DNA of 64,000 nt from Mesorhizobium_K sp040049215 (GTDB lineage Bacteria; Pseudomonadota; Alphaproteobacteria; Rhizobiales; Rhizobiaceae). This document shows positions 26,245 through 34,576 of the stretch, piece by piece (positions within the stretch are counted from its first letter, which is position 1; each line of letters begins with the position of its first letter). Location: assembly GCF_040049215.1 (NCBI RefSeq), contig NZ_JBDZDN010000003.1, positions 310,001-374,000 on the forward strand, in the 5' to 3' direction. Made by a program: the position numbers and the translations under genes. A model generated the notes under the pieces. The model was not told the DNA's origin. It saw nothing but the letters and a program-made list of their open reading frames with translations, and made no database searches.

Positions 26245-27822
26245 TCAAAAATCCGTCGGCGCGCCGCCTTCGGCCTTGCGCTTGTCGACGAAGGCGTCGA
26301 GCTCCTCGCGGATCGCCGGGTCCATGAAAGGCTGCTCGTAGGTCGCAAGCCGTTCCTTCCAGACCCGGTTGGCGCGCTCCAGCGCGGTGGGCGAACCGGC
26401 CTCCGCCCAGGTCTCGAAATTGCGCCAGTCGGAAATAACAGGCGAATAAAAGGCGGTCTTGTAACGGTCCTGCGTGTGCTGGGTGCCGAAGAAATGGCCG
26501 CCCGGGCCGACCGAGCGGATCGCCTCGACGCCCAGCGCATCCTCGGAAAGATCGAGCGGCGTCAGGAACTCAGCCACCATCTGCAGCAGGTCGATGTCGA
26601 GGATCGTCTTCTCGTAGGAGCAGCGTAGGCCGCCTTCCAGCCAGCCGGCCGAATGCAGGATGAAATTCGCGCCCGACTGGATCGCGCCCCACAGCGAGAA
26701 CACGCTCTCATACGCCGCCTGCGCGTCGACCTGGTTGGCGGCGCAGACATTCGAGGTGCGGTAGGGTATGCCGTAGCGCCGCGCGAGCTGCCCGCCGACG
26801 AGCTGCGCCTTCATGTATTCCGGCGTGCCGAAGGCCGGCGCCCCAGATTTCATGTCGACATTGGAGGTGAATCCACCATACCCGACGGGCGCGCCCTTTT
26901 TCACCATCTGGGCGAAGGATATGCCGGCCAGCGCTTCGGCGTTCTGCTGCACCAGCGCGCCCGCCACCGTCACCGGCGCCATCGCGCCGGCGAGCGTGAA
27001 CGGCGTCACGATGACCAGCTGGCCGTTGCCGGACATCTGGATGATGCCTTCCATCATCGGGATGTCGAGTTTCAGCGGCGAGTTGGTGTTGATGATCGTG
27101 TAGACCGACGGCTCGTCCTGCAACTGCTCGCGGCTGATGCCGCGGGCGATGCGGGCGATCTCGATGCCGTCGGCGTTGCGCTCCTTGCCCAGCGAGTAGA
27201 TGTGGAACGCCTTGTCGGTCAGGATCGACAGGTCGCGGATGCATTCGAGATGCCGGACCCCTGGGTGGATGTCGACCGGCTCCACCGGATAGCCGCCGGT
27301 GGTCATCAATATGTTGTGCATCTGCGCGAGTTTCAGGAAATTGCGGAAGTCGGCCTGGTTGCCGGGCCGGCGGCCATTGTCGAGGTCGGAGCAGTTCGGC
27401 GCCGACGCCATCTGAGAGAAGATCAGATTGTTGCCGCCGAAGCGCACATTGTGCGCCGGGTTTCGCGCATGCAGCGTGAATTCGCTCGGGCAGTGCTCGA
27501 CCAGGTCGAGGATCATGTCGGCGTCGAAGCGCACGCGCTCCGAGCCCTCGCGCACGTCGGCGCCATGTTCCTTCATGATGCGCCGGGCCTCGTCGTGCAG
27601 AACGTCGACGCCGATTTCTTTCAGCACCCGCAGCGACGCCAGGTGGATCGATTCGAGCTCGTCGTCGGAGATCAGCTTGGTCGGCGCGAAGGGGTTCTTC
27701 AGCTGGCGGAAGGGCGGTTGCTCGAATGCGGCCGCGCCGCCGGCGCGCTTTCCCGCGCGGCCGCCACGGCGCACCCGGTCGGTAGCGAGCGCGGGTTCGG
27801 CTGGATGAAGCGCGGCGGTCAT
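26245..27822 (-). CDS. MttB-family (non-pyrrolysine) trimethylamine-type methyltransferase
   Basis: The 525-residue protein belongs to the trimethylamine methyltransferase MttB superfamily: ELESIHLASLRVLKEIGVDVLHDEARRI, FGGNNLIFSQMASAPNCSDL, TTGGYPVEPVDIHPGVRH and GPGGHFFGTQHTQDRYKTAF are typical. There is no in-frame amber codon, so it is a non-Pyl member; characterised relatives move a methyl group from glycine betaine (MtgB), proline betaine or carnitine to a corrinoid protein. No corrinoid protein gene is next to it here. The start at 27822 (MTAALHPAEP) is chosen because residues further upstream look untranslated. It heads a three-gene unit with an oxidoreductase and a dimethylglycine-dehydrogenase-like gene. 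Confidence 0.85.
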   Translation of the reverse strand: MTAALHPAEPALATDRVRRGGRAGKRAGGAAAFEQPPFRQLKNPFAPTKLISDDELESIHLASLRVLKEIGVDVLHDEARRIMKEHGADVREGSERVRFDADMILDLVEHCPSEFTLHARNPAHNVRFGGNNLIFSQMASAPNCSDLDNGRRPGNQADFRNFLKLAQMHNILMTTGGYPVEPVDIHPGVRHLECIRDLSILTDKAFHIYSLGKERNADGIEIARIARGISREQLQDEPSVYTIINTNSPLKLDIPMMEGIIQMSGNGQLVIVTPFTLAGAMAPVTVAGALVQQNAEALAGISFAQMVKKGAPVGYGGFTSNVDMKSGAPAFGTPEYMKAQLVGGQLARRYGIPYRTSNVCAANQVDAQAAYESVFSLWGAIQSGANFILHSAGWLEGGLRCSYEKTILDIDLLQMVAEFLTPLDLSEDALGVEAIRSVGPGGHFFGTQHTQDRYKTAFYSPVISDWRNFETWAEAGSPTALERANRVWKERLATYEQPFMDPAIREELDAFVDKRKAEGGAPTDF

Positions 27823-27964
27823 GGCGATCCTCACGGGTGGTGCTGGTTTTCCGCCAGCATCATGGACCGCCGCCAGTCCGGCCATTGCGGAGGCGGCGAC
27901 CACTAGCGCGAGGGAAGCGACATCCCAGAGCCACCGGCCCGGCCGTGCCGCGGGGGCCGAGCCG

Positions 27965-28165
27965 TCAGCTCAACGCAAGCCCCACGACAGCGGCGACCGC
28001 CACGGCAAGACTGGCGCGCATCATGATCTGCCTGCGCCTGCAGGCCGGCACGTATCGGCAGTCGTTCTGGTTCGCCGGCGTCGGAACCTTGCCGCGACGC
28101 AGCGCCCAGAATTCGAGATCACCCGACGGCACGTCATATCTATCGACCGTCCAACGCTGTTCCAT
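27965..28165 (-). CDS. Small 66-residue hypothetical protein with a C-terminal hydrophobic tail
   Basis: An ATG at 28165 follows a good ribosome-binding site (AAGGGGAG, about 9 nt upstream) and opens a 66-residue frame (MEQRWTVDRYDVPSGDLEFW...). The middle part has two cysteines (NDCRYVPACRRR), and the last 18 residues are a hydrophobic segment (MRASLAVAVAAVVGLALS), so the product may be tail-anchored in the membrane. It is unlike any family I recognise. It lies upstream of the MttB-like gene on the same strand, 142 nt before it. Confidence 0.4.
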   Translation of the reverse strand: MEQRWTVDRYDVPSGDLEFWALRRGKVPTPANQNDCRYVPACRRRQIMMRASLAVAVAAVVGLALS

Positions 28166-28481
28166 AAAAAGACACTCCCCTTGGCAGAGCCACCGCCAGG
28201 AGATGCGCCTAAGCTTGGAACGTAACTGCCCGATGTTGCGCAATTTTGCCGTTGTTACAAAACTGTCATATTCGATTCGGAAATAAACGGACAAAATCGG
28301 TCAGTAATGCTGACTGACTTCGCCGGCTAGACCGCCGCTGTACGGCGCCGTGCGGCGCTTCCCGATCGGCTCAGAGCGCGCTTTCGCTTGGTCCTGAACC
28401 TCGCCCGCATTGCCTTTCATCCCGCCTACTGATGAGTTGGCCCGCTTTGGCTTTGGCCTCTCAACACATGCGGTATCGACG
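28166..28481. other. Intergenic region between the small ORF and the MFS gene
   Basis: This stretch of about 316 bases holds the divergent promoters of the small ORF (28165, minus) and the MFS transporter (28482, plus). Its left part (28230-28310) is AT-richer than the neighbouring genes, as expected for a promoter. I see no RNA gene, repeat or convincing open frame in it. Confidence 0.5.
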
Positions 28482-29648
28482 GTGAATCTGGCGCAGCAAC
28501 GGACGGTCGCGGAAGAGACACCCTGGGCGGCCATCGCCGGGGTGATCGCAACCGTTTCTGTTTTCGCCATCGCGCAGGGGCTCTCCTATCCGCTGCTCTC
28601 GTTCATCCTGCAGCGCCAGGGCGTCTCTCCGGGCATGATCGGGCTCTCGGCGGCGATGACGCCGATCGGCTTCATCGTCTCCTCGCCGCTCATCCCGGCT
28701 GTTTCGAGGCGCTTCGGCGCCGGCCGCACGGCGCTCTCCTGCGCGGCTTTGTCGGCTGTGCTTCTCGCGCTGATCGGCTGGACACAGGACGTCCATGCTT
28801 GGTTCCTGCTGCGCTTCCTGCTCGGCGTCGCCGTCAATCCGCTCTACGTGCTCTCCGAAGTCTGGATGATCGCGCTTGCGCCGCCCTCGCGCCGCGGCCG
28901 CATCATGGGCATCTACACGACATTGATCTCGGCGGGCTTTGCGGCCGGGCCGCTCTGCCTGCTCTTCGTCGGCTCGGAGGGCTGGCCGCCCTTTCTGGTC
29001 GGCATCGTCGCCTTTTGCATCTGCGGCATCTGCCTCGCGCTTGTGCTTCACCGCCTGCCGGACATGAACGGCGAGGGCGGCCGTCACGTCTCAGTCTTCG
29101 GCTTCATTCCGCTCGCCTGGCTGCTGCTGTTCGCCGTGGTGACCGCGGCAGGCTTCGAGCAGGGCATCCTCGCGCTGCTCCCGGTCTACGGCACCAGCTA
29201 CGGCATCGCCGAATCCACCATGTCCGCCTTGCTTGCGGTGATGATCGCCGGCAACATTGCGCTGCAGGTGCCGCTTGGCCTGCTTGCAGAGCGCTGGTCG
29301 GCCCGGCTGGTGCGGTTTGCCTGCGTGACGGCCACCGTGCTCGGCTGCGCCTTGCTTCCTCTGCTGATCGAATCGCCGCTGGTGTGGCCCTTCATCTTCG
29401 TCTGGGGCGCCGTCTCATACGGCATCTACACCATGACCATCATCGAACTCGGCGAACGCTTCACCGGCTCCATGCTCGTTGCCGGCAACGCGGCCTTCTC
29501 GATGATGTGGGGCGTCGGCGGCATCGCCGTGCCGCCGGCGGCGGGCGCAGCGATGGACCTCGTCGGCGCGCCCGGCCTGCCGCTGGCGCTCGGGCTGATC
29601 TGCTTCCTGCTCGCGGTTCTCAGCATCGTGCGCCGCCGCGACGCTTGA
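28482..29648 (+). CDS. MFS transporter
   Basis: The 388-residue protein has twelve hydrophobic segments in two six-helix halves and the Arg-rich cytoplasmic loops of the major facilitator superfamily (SRRFGAGRTALS between helices 2 and 3; APPSRRGRIMGIYTTLISAG in the fifth-helix region). The YbjJ/YcaD-like subgroup is suggested by the overall look. The substrate is unknown. The start is uncertain: GTG 28482 is used because residues before it do not look transmembrane-topology-consistent, while a TTG at 28410 is also in frame. It stands alone upstream of the aminotransferase gene. Confidence 0.82.
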   Translation: MNLAQQRTVAEETPWAAIAGVIATVSVFAIAQGLSYPLLSFILQRQGVSPGMIGLSAAMTPIGFIVSSPLIPAVSRRFGAGRTALSCAALSAVLLALIGWTQDVHAWFLLRFLLGVAVNPLYVLSEVWMIALAPPSRRGRIMGIYTTLISAGFAAGPLCLLFVGSEGWPPFLVGIVAFCICGICLALVLHRLPDMNGEGGRHVSVFGFIPLAWLLLFAVVTAAGFEQGILALLPVYGTSYGIAESTMSALLAVMIAGNIALQVPLGLLAERWSARLVRFACVTATVLGCALLPLLIESPLVWPFIFVWGAVSYGIYTMTIIELGERFTGSMLVAGNAAFSMMWGVGGIAVPPAAGAAMDLVGAPGLPLALGLICFLLAVLSIVRRRDA

Positions 29649-29876
29649 AAGCCGACGCTTGTAGGCTGGCCGCCAACTCGACTATGATTTCCGGATGGGC
29701 CGCCGTTTGGAACATCCGAAAACGCAGTTGACCGCCGCGAACCCCTCGCGGCGGACGCTCCATGCCGAGATGCTCAGGCTTTGCGCCCGGATCGGCTATT
29801 CGCCGCCCGCCCGCCTCTGAATCCGCCGCTGGCCAGGACCAAAGTCCGGGCCGGCTTGATTCACTCACGAGGCAAG

Positions 29877-31262
29877 ATGTCCATGACCTATCAGAACTAT
29901 TCGCTGAAGCAGCTGCAGGCGATCGACGCCGCGCACCATCTCCACCCCTTCACCGACCACAAGGAACTGCGCGGCGCCGGCACGCGCATGATCGTGCGCG
30001 CCGACGGCGCCTTCATCTACGACAGCGAGGGCAACGAACTGCTCGACGGCATGGCCGGACTGTGGTGCGTGGCCGTCGGCTACGGCCGCGAGGAACTGGC
30101 CAAGGTCGCCTACGACCAGATGCTGGAACTGCCCTACTACAACTCCTTCTTCAAATGCTCGACGCCGACGCCGGTGCTGCTGGCGCAAAAGCTCGCCGAA
30201 CTCGCGCCGAAATCGATCAACCAGGTCTTTTTCGGCTCCTCCGGCTCGGAGTCGAATGATACAGCGCTGCGCCTCGTGCGCCATTTCTGGGCGCTCGAAG
30301 GCAAGCCGGAAAAGAACATCGTCATCTCGCGCCGCGACGCCTATCACGGCTCGACGGTCGCCGGCGTCTCGCTCGGCGGCATGAAGCACATGCACGGCCA
30401 GCTTCACGGGGCGGTGCCGGGCATCGTGCATGTCATGCCGCCCTACGCCTTCGAGCTCGCCGAGCCAGGCGAAAGCGACGGGGCCTTCGGCCTGCGCGCG
30501 GCCAAAGCCGTCGAGGACGCCATCCTCGAAGCTGGCGCGGACAACGTCGCGGCCTTCATCGGCGAGCCGGTGATGGGGGCAGGGGGCGTCAAGATCCCGC
30601 CGTGGAGCTACTGGCCGGAAATCCAGCGCATCTGCCGCCAATACGACGTGCTCCTGATGCTCGACGAGGTCATCACAGGCTACGGCCGCACCGGAAACTG
30701 GTTCGCCGCCCAGACGTTTGGCGTCGAGCCCGACATGATCACCACCGCCAAGGCGCTGACATCAGGCTACCTGCCGCTATCGGCCTTGCTCGTGGGTGAC
30801 CGCGTCGCCTCGACCATGGTCGAGAAAGGCGGCGAGTTCTTCCACGGCTACACCTATTCCGGCCATCCCGTCGCCTGCGCTGTCGGCTTGCGCAACCTCG
30901 AGATCATCGAGCGTGAAGGGCTGGTCGAACGCGTGCGCGACGACACCGGTCCCTATTTCGAGCAGGCGCTCAAGGAGCGCATCTCCGGACATCCGCTGGT
31001 CGGCGAGACACGCGCGCTCGGCCTCATGGGCGCGATCGAGATTGTCAGGGACAAGGCGACGCGCGAGCGCTTCAAGCCGGCGGGCAGCGCCGCCGTCGTC
31101 ATCCGCGACCATGCCATCGCCAACGGCCTGATGCTGCGCGCGACCGGCGACACTATGATCCTGTCGCCTCCGCTGATCTGGACGCGAGACACGATCGACA
31201 TGGCGTGCGATCGGATCGTCAAGGCGCTCGATCTCGCGCTCGCCGATCTCCGCGGAAAGTGA
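29877..31262 (+). CDS. Class III aminotransferase (omega-amino acid:pyruvate type)
   Basis: The 461-residue PLP enzyme of fold type I has HPFTDHKELRGAGTRMIVRADG at the N-terminus, VFFGSSGSESNDTALRLVR (cofactor phosphate site), SRRDAYHGSTVAGVSLGG, LLMLDEVITGYGRTGNWFA and the lysine segment ITTAKALTSGYLPLSA. These are typical of beta-alanine/omega-amino-acid:pyruvate or aliphatic amine transaminases. The exact amino donor is not readable. The start is at ATG 29877; a second ATG lies two codons later. Confidence 0.88.
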   Translation: MSMTYQNYSLKQLQAIDAAHHLHPFTDHKELRGAGTRMIVRADGAFIYDSEGNELLDGMAGLWCVAVGYGREELAKVAYDQMLELPYYNSFFKCSTPTPVLLAQKLAELAPKSINQVFFGSSGSESNDTALRLVRHFWALEGKPEKNIVISRRDAYHGSTVAGVSLGGMKHMHGQLHGAVPGIVHVMPPYAFELAEPGESDGAFGLRAAKAVEDAILEAGADNVAAFIGEPVMGAGGVKIPPWSYWPEIQRICRQYDVLLMLDEVITGYGRTGNWFAAQTFGVEPDMITTAKALTSGYLPLSALLVGDRVASTMVEKGGEFFHGYTYSGHPVACAVGLRNLEIIEREGLVERVRDDTGPYFEQALKERISGHPLVGETRALGLMGAIEIVRDKATRERFKPAGSAAVVIRDHAIANGLMLRATGDTMILSPPLIWTRDTIDMACDRIVKALDLALADLRGK

Positions 31263-31336
31263 TTGTCTCGGGCTTGCGGAACGCCTGGGCACACCCGACG
31301 TTATGGTGCACTGCATCATAATGTCGGGACCCAGCC

Positions 31337-31690
31337 ATGAAAAATCGTCGTTCCACCAAAAGCGCTGGCGCGTCGGCCGGCGGCCTCATGCTGGCCCCGA
31401 TGGTCGCCTTGATGCGGCTTCCGCTCATTGCGGCGGAGGCGCGCAATTCAGGCACTTGGGCGACCGAGTCGGCTCTGGCGGTCAACGAAAAGATCGCGGC
31501 GATTGCCGAAGGCGCGTTCGCTGCCCACATGTCGCTTCTGGGATCGGCGGCGCAGTTCTGGCCTGAAGTCCTTGCGGGCAAGACGCCGTCCGTCCTCACC
31601 GGCGCCGCCGTCGAGCGTTCGCTCCACGCTGCCCTGGTGCCGGCCGGCCGGCGCGTCCGGGACAACTTCCGCCGCCTGTCGAAGTTGTAG
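31337..31690 (+). CDS. Small Ala-rich hypothetical protein
   Basis: The 117-residue product is alanine-rich and helical, with a short hydrophobic stretch (GGLMLAPMVALMRLPLIAAEA) followed by amphipathic helices (ALAVNEKIAAIAEGAFAAHMS) and a basic C-terminus (PAGRRVRDNFRRLSKL). The pattern recalls phasin-like helical proteins, but the resemblance is weak. Function unknown. It sits 74 nt after the aminotransferase gene on the same strand and may be independent. Confidence 0.5.
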   Translation: MKNRRSTKSAGASAGGLMLAPMVALMRLPLIAAEARNSGTWATESALAVNEKIAAIAEGAFAAHMSLLGSAAQFWPEVLAGKTPSVLTGAAVERSLHAALVPAGRRVRDNFRRLSKL

Positions 31691-31730
31691 GTTTCAGATG
31701 CCGCCGCGCGGTCGTGAGCGGACATCGCTG

Positions 31731-31976
31731 TCAAGGACCGGGTCGGATGTCGCTCCCCGTCGCCAAGGCCGTGGCGAGATAGCCGGCCGCGAACGTCGAT
31801 CCCAGCCCGTATATGATCATGCAGATTTCGAGCGGTCCCGACGGCGACCCGATTGCCTCTGGGGTGAAGACGACCAGAGCCATCGCTGTGCTCGCCCCCA
31901 GGGCGAAGCCGATGGACATGCGTGTGATTATGTAACGGATAAGCGGTGACATTGCGTCCGCGTCGCTCGTTGTCAT
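31731..31976 (-). CDS. Small two-helix membrane protein of unknown function
   Basis: The 81-residue product has two hydrophobic segments (ITRMSIGFALGASTAMALVVF and LEICMIIYGLGSTFAAGYLATAL) with a short polar link, so it is probably an inner-membrane protein. The start is uncertain: ATG 31976 (MTTSDADAMSPLIRY) is chosen because it places the first helix near the N-terminus; an upstream ATG at 32060 is in the same frame. No family recognised. Confidence 0.5.
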   Translation of the reverse strand: MTTSDADAMSPLIRYIITRMSIGFALGASTAMALVVFTPEAIGSPSGPLEICMIIYGLGSTFAAGYLATALATGSDIRPGP

Positions 31977-32266
31977 CTTGATCAACCGAAACAAGGTGGA
32001 AAAGGTTCCGTTGCCGCCCCAAACGGCAAAAACCGCGCCTGCAGTGCGCGGTCTTGCCATTTCAACGCATGGCCCTTCGCGTACGATACGCTGCGAAGGT
32101 AACGGCTCCGGTACGCGAGACCTGATCCGGAGCGCCGGGCGATTGCGATCACCGCCTCGCCATCCGTTCTATCGGGACATTGTTACCGCGTGGTTATCGA
32201 GAGCTTAAGCAAACCTAAATTTGCGACTTTTTTGACTTGACGTGTACGATTTCCGTCCTCGCCTTT

Positions 32267-33151
32267 TTATGCGGCGGAAGCTCTGATGTAGCGAATGATG
32301 GCCGAGAAATCCTCGGCTCCGTGGCCGTTTTCGTTGAACCGCTCGTAAAGTTCGGCGGCGGCCTCGCCGAGCGGCGTGAAGGCGCCCGACGAGCTTGCGG
32401 CCTCCTGCGCCAGCGTCAGGTCCTTCAGCATCAGCGCCGCCGCGAAACCCGGTCTGTAGTCGCGGTTGGCGGGCGAAGTCGGCACCGGCCCCGGCACCGG
32501 GCAATAGCTGGTCAGCGACCAGCATTGCCCCGACGAGGTCGACGCCACGTCATACAGCGCCTGGTGCGACAGGCCGAGTTTTTCGGCGAGCACGAAGGCC
32601 TCGCCGACCGCGATCATCGAGACGCCAAGGATCATGTTGTTGCAGATTTTTGCCGCCTGTCCGGCGCCCGCCTCGCCGCAATGCACGACCTTGCCGGCCA
32701 TCGGCTGCAGCACGGGTTCGGCCAGCGCGAAAGCCTCCCGCGACCCGCCGGCCATGAAGGTCAGCGTGCCCGCCGCCGCGCCCGCCGTGCCGCCCGACAC
32801 CGGCGCGTCAATCGACAGCAGTCCGTTGGCTGAGGCAATCGTGTGGGCCTCGCGCGCGGAATCGACGTCCACGGTCGAGCAGTCGATGAACAGCGTGCCC
32901 TTTGCCGCAAGCGGCGCGATGTCCTCGTAGACCTCCAGCACGTGTTTTCCCGCGGGCAGCATGGTGATCACCACCGCCGCGCCGTTTACGGCGTCCGCCG
33001 CGCCTGCCGTCGCCTCCACGCCGTTGTCGCGGGCGATCGAGAGGTTTTCCGGCATCAGGTCGAAGCCCTGCACCGTGTGTCCCGCCTTGACGAGATTCGC
33101 GGCCATCGGGTTGCCCATGTTGCCGAGGCCGATGAAAGCGATAGTGGTCAT
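32267..33151 (-). CDS. mmsB: 3-hydroxyisobutyrate dehydrogenase
   Basis: The 294-residue beta-hydroxyacid dehydrogenase oxidises 3-hydroxyisobutyrate to methylmalonate semialdehyde in valine catabolism. The nucleotide loop is FIGLGNMGNPMAANLVKAGH at the N-terminus, the substrate-binding block is DAPVSGGTAGAAAGTLTFM, and the catalytic Lys is in GAGQAAKICNNMILG. Length fits MmsB (about 295). It follows the isobutyryl-CoA dehydrogenase gene on the same strand with a 145-nt gap that holds an unusual heptamer repeat. Confidence 0.93.
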   Translation of the reverse strand: MTTIAFIGLGNMGNPMAANLVKAGHTVQGFDLMPENLSIARDNGVEATAGAADAVNGAAVVITMLPAGKHVLEVYEDIAPLAAKGTLFIDCSTVDVDSAREAHTIASANGLLSIDAPVSGGTAGAAAGTLTFMAGGSREAFALAEPVLQPMAGKVVHCGEAGAGQAAKICNNMILGVSMIAVGEAFVLAEKLGLSHQALYDVASTSSGQCWSLTSYCPVPGPVPTSPANRDYRPGFAAALMLKDLTLAQEAASSSGAFTPLGEAAAELYERFNENGHGAEDFSAIIRYIRASAA

Positions 33152-33171
33152 GATGGTCCTCCGAAACAGGG

Positions 33172-33200
33172 GGAATAGTGAGTAGGGAGTAGGGAGTAGA
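33172..33200. repeat. Short left arm of a heptamer-based inverted repeat
   Basis: About three units of AGTGAGT/AGGGAGT lie just upstream of the mmsB start. They are the reverse complement of the ACTCACT units at 33236-33300, so the two arms could pair in RNA or DNA. Together they fill most of the gap between the two valine genes. Confidence 0.6.
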
Positions 33201-33235
33201 AAAGGATGTTGTGTGCGCGTCCGAGTTCCAAACCT

Positions 33236-33300
33236 TCACTACTCACTACTCACTACTCACTACTCACTACTCACTACTCACTACTCACTTACTCCCCTAC
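33236..33300. repeat. Tandem heptamer (ACTCACT)7 array
   Basis: Seven perfect copies of ACTCACT run from 33241 to 33289 after a partial copy (33236-33240), and the array ends in ACTCCCCTAC. It lies between the stop of the isobutyryl-CoA dehydrogenase gene (33297) and mmsB. Perfect short tandem units change copy number easily by replication slippage, so this locus may differ between strains. Confidence 0.9.
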
Positions 33301-34463
33301 TGCCTCACCAGATGCCTCGCCACGATCACCCGCATGATCTCGTTGGTGCCTTCGAGGATCTGGTGCACTCTGAGGTCGCGCACCAGCTTCTCGAGGCCGT
33401 AATCGTGCAGGTAGCCGTATCCGCCGTGAAGCTGCAGCGCTTCGTTCGCCACCTTGAAGCCGGTGTCGGTAACGAAGCGCTTGGCCATCGCCGACCATTT
33501 GCCCGCGTCGGCCGCGCGGCCATCCAGCTTTGATGCAGCCGCATAAAGAAATATCCGCGCCGCCTGCAGCTCCGTTTCCATGTCGGCCAGCCTGAACTGC
33601 AGCGCCTGGAATTCGTTGAGTTTTTGGCCGAAGGCCTTGCGCTCGGCGGTGTAGGCCAGCGCCTTGTCGAGCGCGGACTGCGCGCCGCCGAGCGAACAGG
33701 CGGCGATGTTCAGCCGGCCGCCATCCAGCCCGGCCATGGCGATGCGAAATCCTTCGCCCTCCGCCGCGAGAAGGTTTTCGGCCGGCACGCGGCAATCGGT
33801 GAAGATCACCTGCCGCGTCGACTGCATGTGCCAGCCCATCTTGGTTTCGAGCGCGCCGAAGGAGAGGCCAGGCGCGTCCTTCGGCACGATGAAGGTCGAG
33901 ATGCCCTTCGGGCCTTCCGCCCCGGTGCGCGCCATGACGATATAGATATCGCTGTCGCCGGCGCCCGAGATGAACTGTTTCGCGCCGTTGAGCACATAGT
34001 GGCCGCCGTCGCGCACGGCTCTGGTCTTCAGCGCAGCCGCGTCGGAGCCGGAACCCGGTTCAGTCAGGCAATACGAGCCCAGCCACTCCATCGCGGTCAG
34101 CTTCGGCACGAAACGCCGCCGCTGTTCCTCGCTGCCGTAGCGGTCGATCATCCAGGCCGTCATGTTGTGGATCGAGATGAAGGCGGAGAAAGCCGGGCAC
34201 GCCAGTGCCAGCGCCTCAAAGATCAGCACAGCGTCGAGCCGGCCAAGGCCCGCGCCGCCGACATCGTCTCGCACGTAAATGCCGCCGAAGCCGAGCGGGC
34301 CGGTTTCGCGGATCGTATCGGCCGGAAAGTGCCTATTACGGTCCCAGTCGAGCGCGTTCGGCGCAACGCGATCCGCGGCGAACGCCTCCGCCATCGCCTG
34401 TATCGCGCGCTGGTCCTCGTTCAGCTCGAACTGGCCGGCAGGGATATCCGCCTTGGCGTCCAT
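33297..34463 (-). CDS. Isobutyryl-CoA dehydrogenase-like acyl-CoA dehydrogenase
   Basis: The 388-residue flavoprotein of the acyl-CoA dehydrogenase family has YCLTEPGSGSDAAALKTRA (flavin/substrate loop), YVLNGAKQFISGAGDSDIYIVMAR and the C-terminal HQILEGTNEIMRVIVAR with the catalytic glutamate. Together with mmsB downstream it fits valine catabolism (isobutyryl-CoA to methacrylyl-CoA). The start at 34463 (MDAKADIPAGQF) is behind GGGAGGA (34468-34474); more upstream residues look untranslated. It is divergent from the DMSP-lyase-like cupin gene, 113 nt away. Confidence 0.88.
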   Translation of the reverse strand: MDAKADIPAGQFELNEDQRAIQAMAEAFAADRVAPNALDWDRNRHFPADTIRETGPLGFGGIYVRDDVGGAGLGRLDAVLIFEALALACPAFSAFISIHNMTAWMIDRYGSEEQRRRFVPKLTAMEWLGSYCLTEPGSGSDAAALKTRAVRDGGHYVLNGAKQFISGAGDSDIYIVMARTGAEGPKGISTFIVPKDAPGLSFGALETKMGWHMQSTRQVIFTDCRVPAENLLAAEGEGFRIAMAGLDGGRLNIAACSLGGAQSALDKALAYTAERKAFGQKLNEFQALQFRLADMETELQAARIFLYAAASKLDGRAADAGKWSAMAKRFVTDTGFKVANEALQLHGGYGYLHDYGLEKLVRDLRVHQILEGTNEIMRVIVARHLVRQ

Positions 34464-34576
34464 CACGTCCTCCCGTGACGTTTTTTGGCTATGCGCGCAA
34501 AACAATCTAGACCAATGATGCGCCCGCGCAATCGGCCGTTCGGCCGGGAGTTTCGACCATCACGTTGCGAGGACGG

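Noticed and set aside
26245..27822. MttB considered as a pyrrolysine-containing TMA methyltransferase
   Set aside because: The frame has no internal TAG and is complete; it fits the non-Pyl branch.
33236..33300. Repeat array considered as a CRISPR
   Set aside because: Units are 7-bp perfect tandem copies with no spacers.
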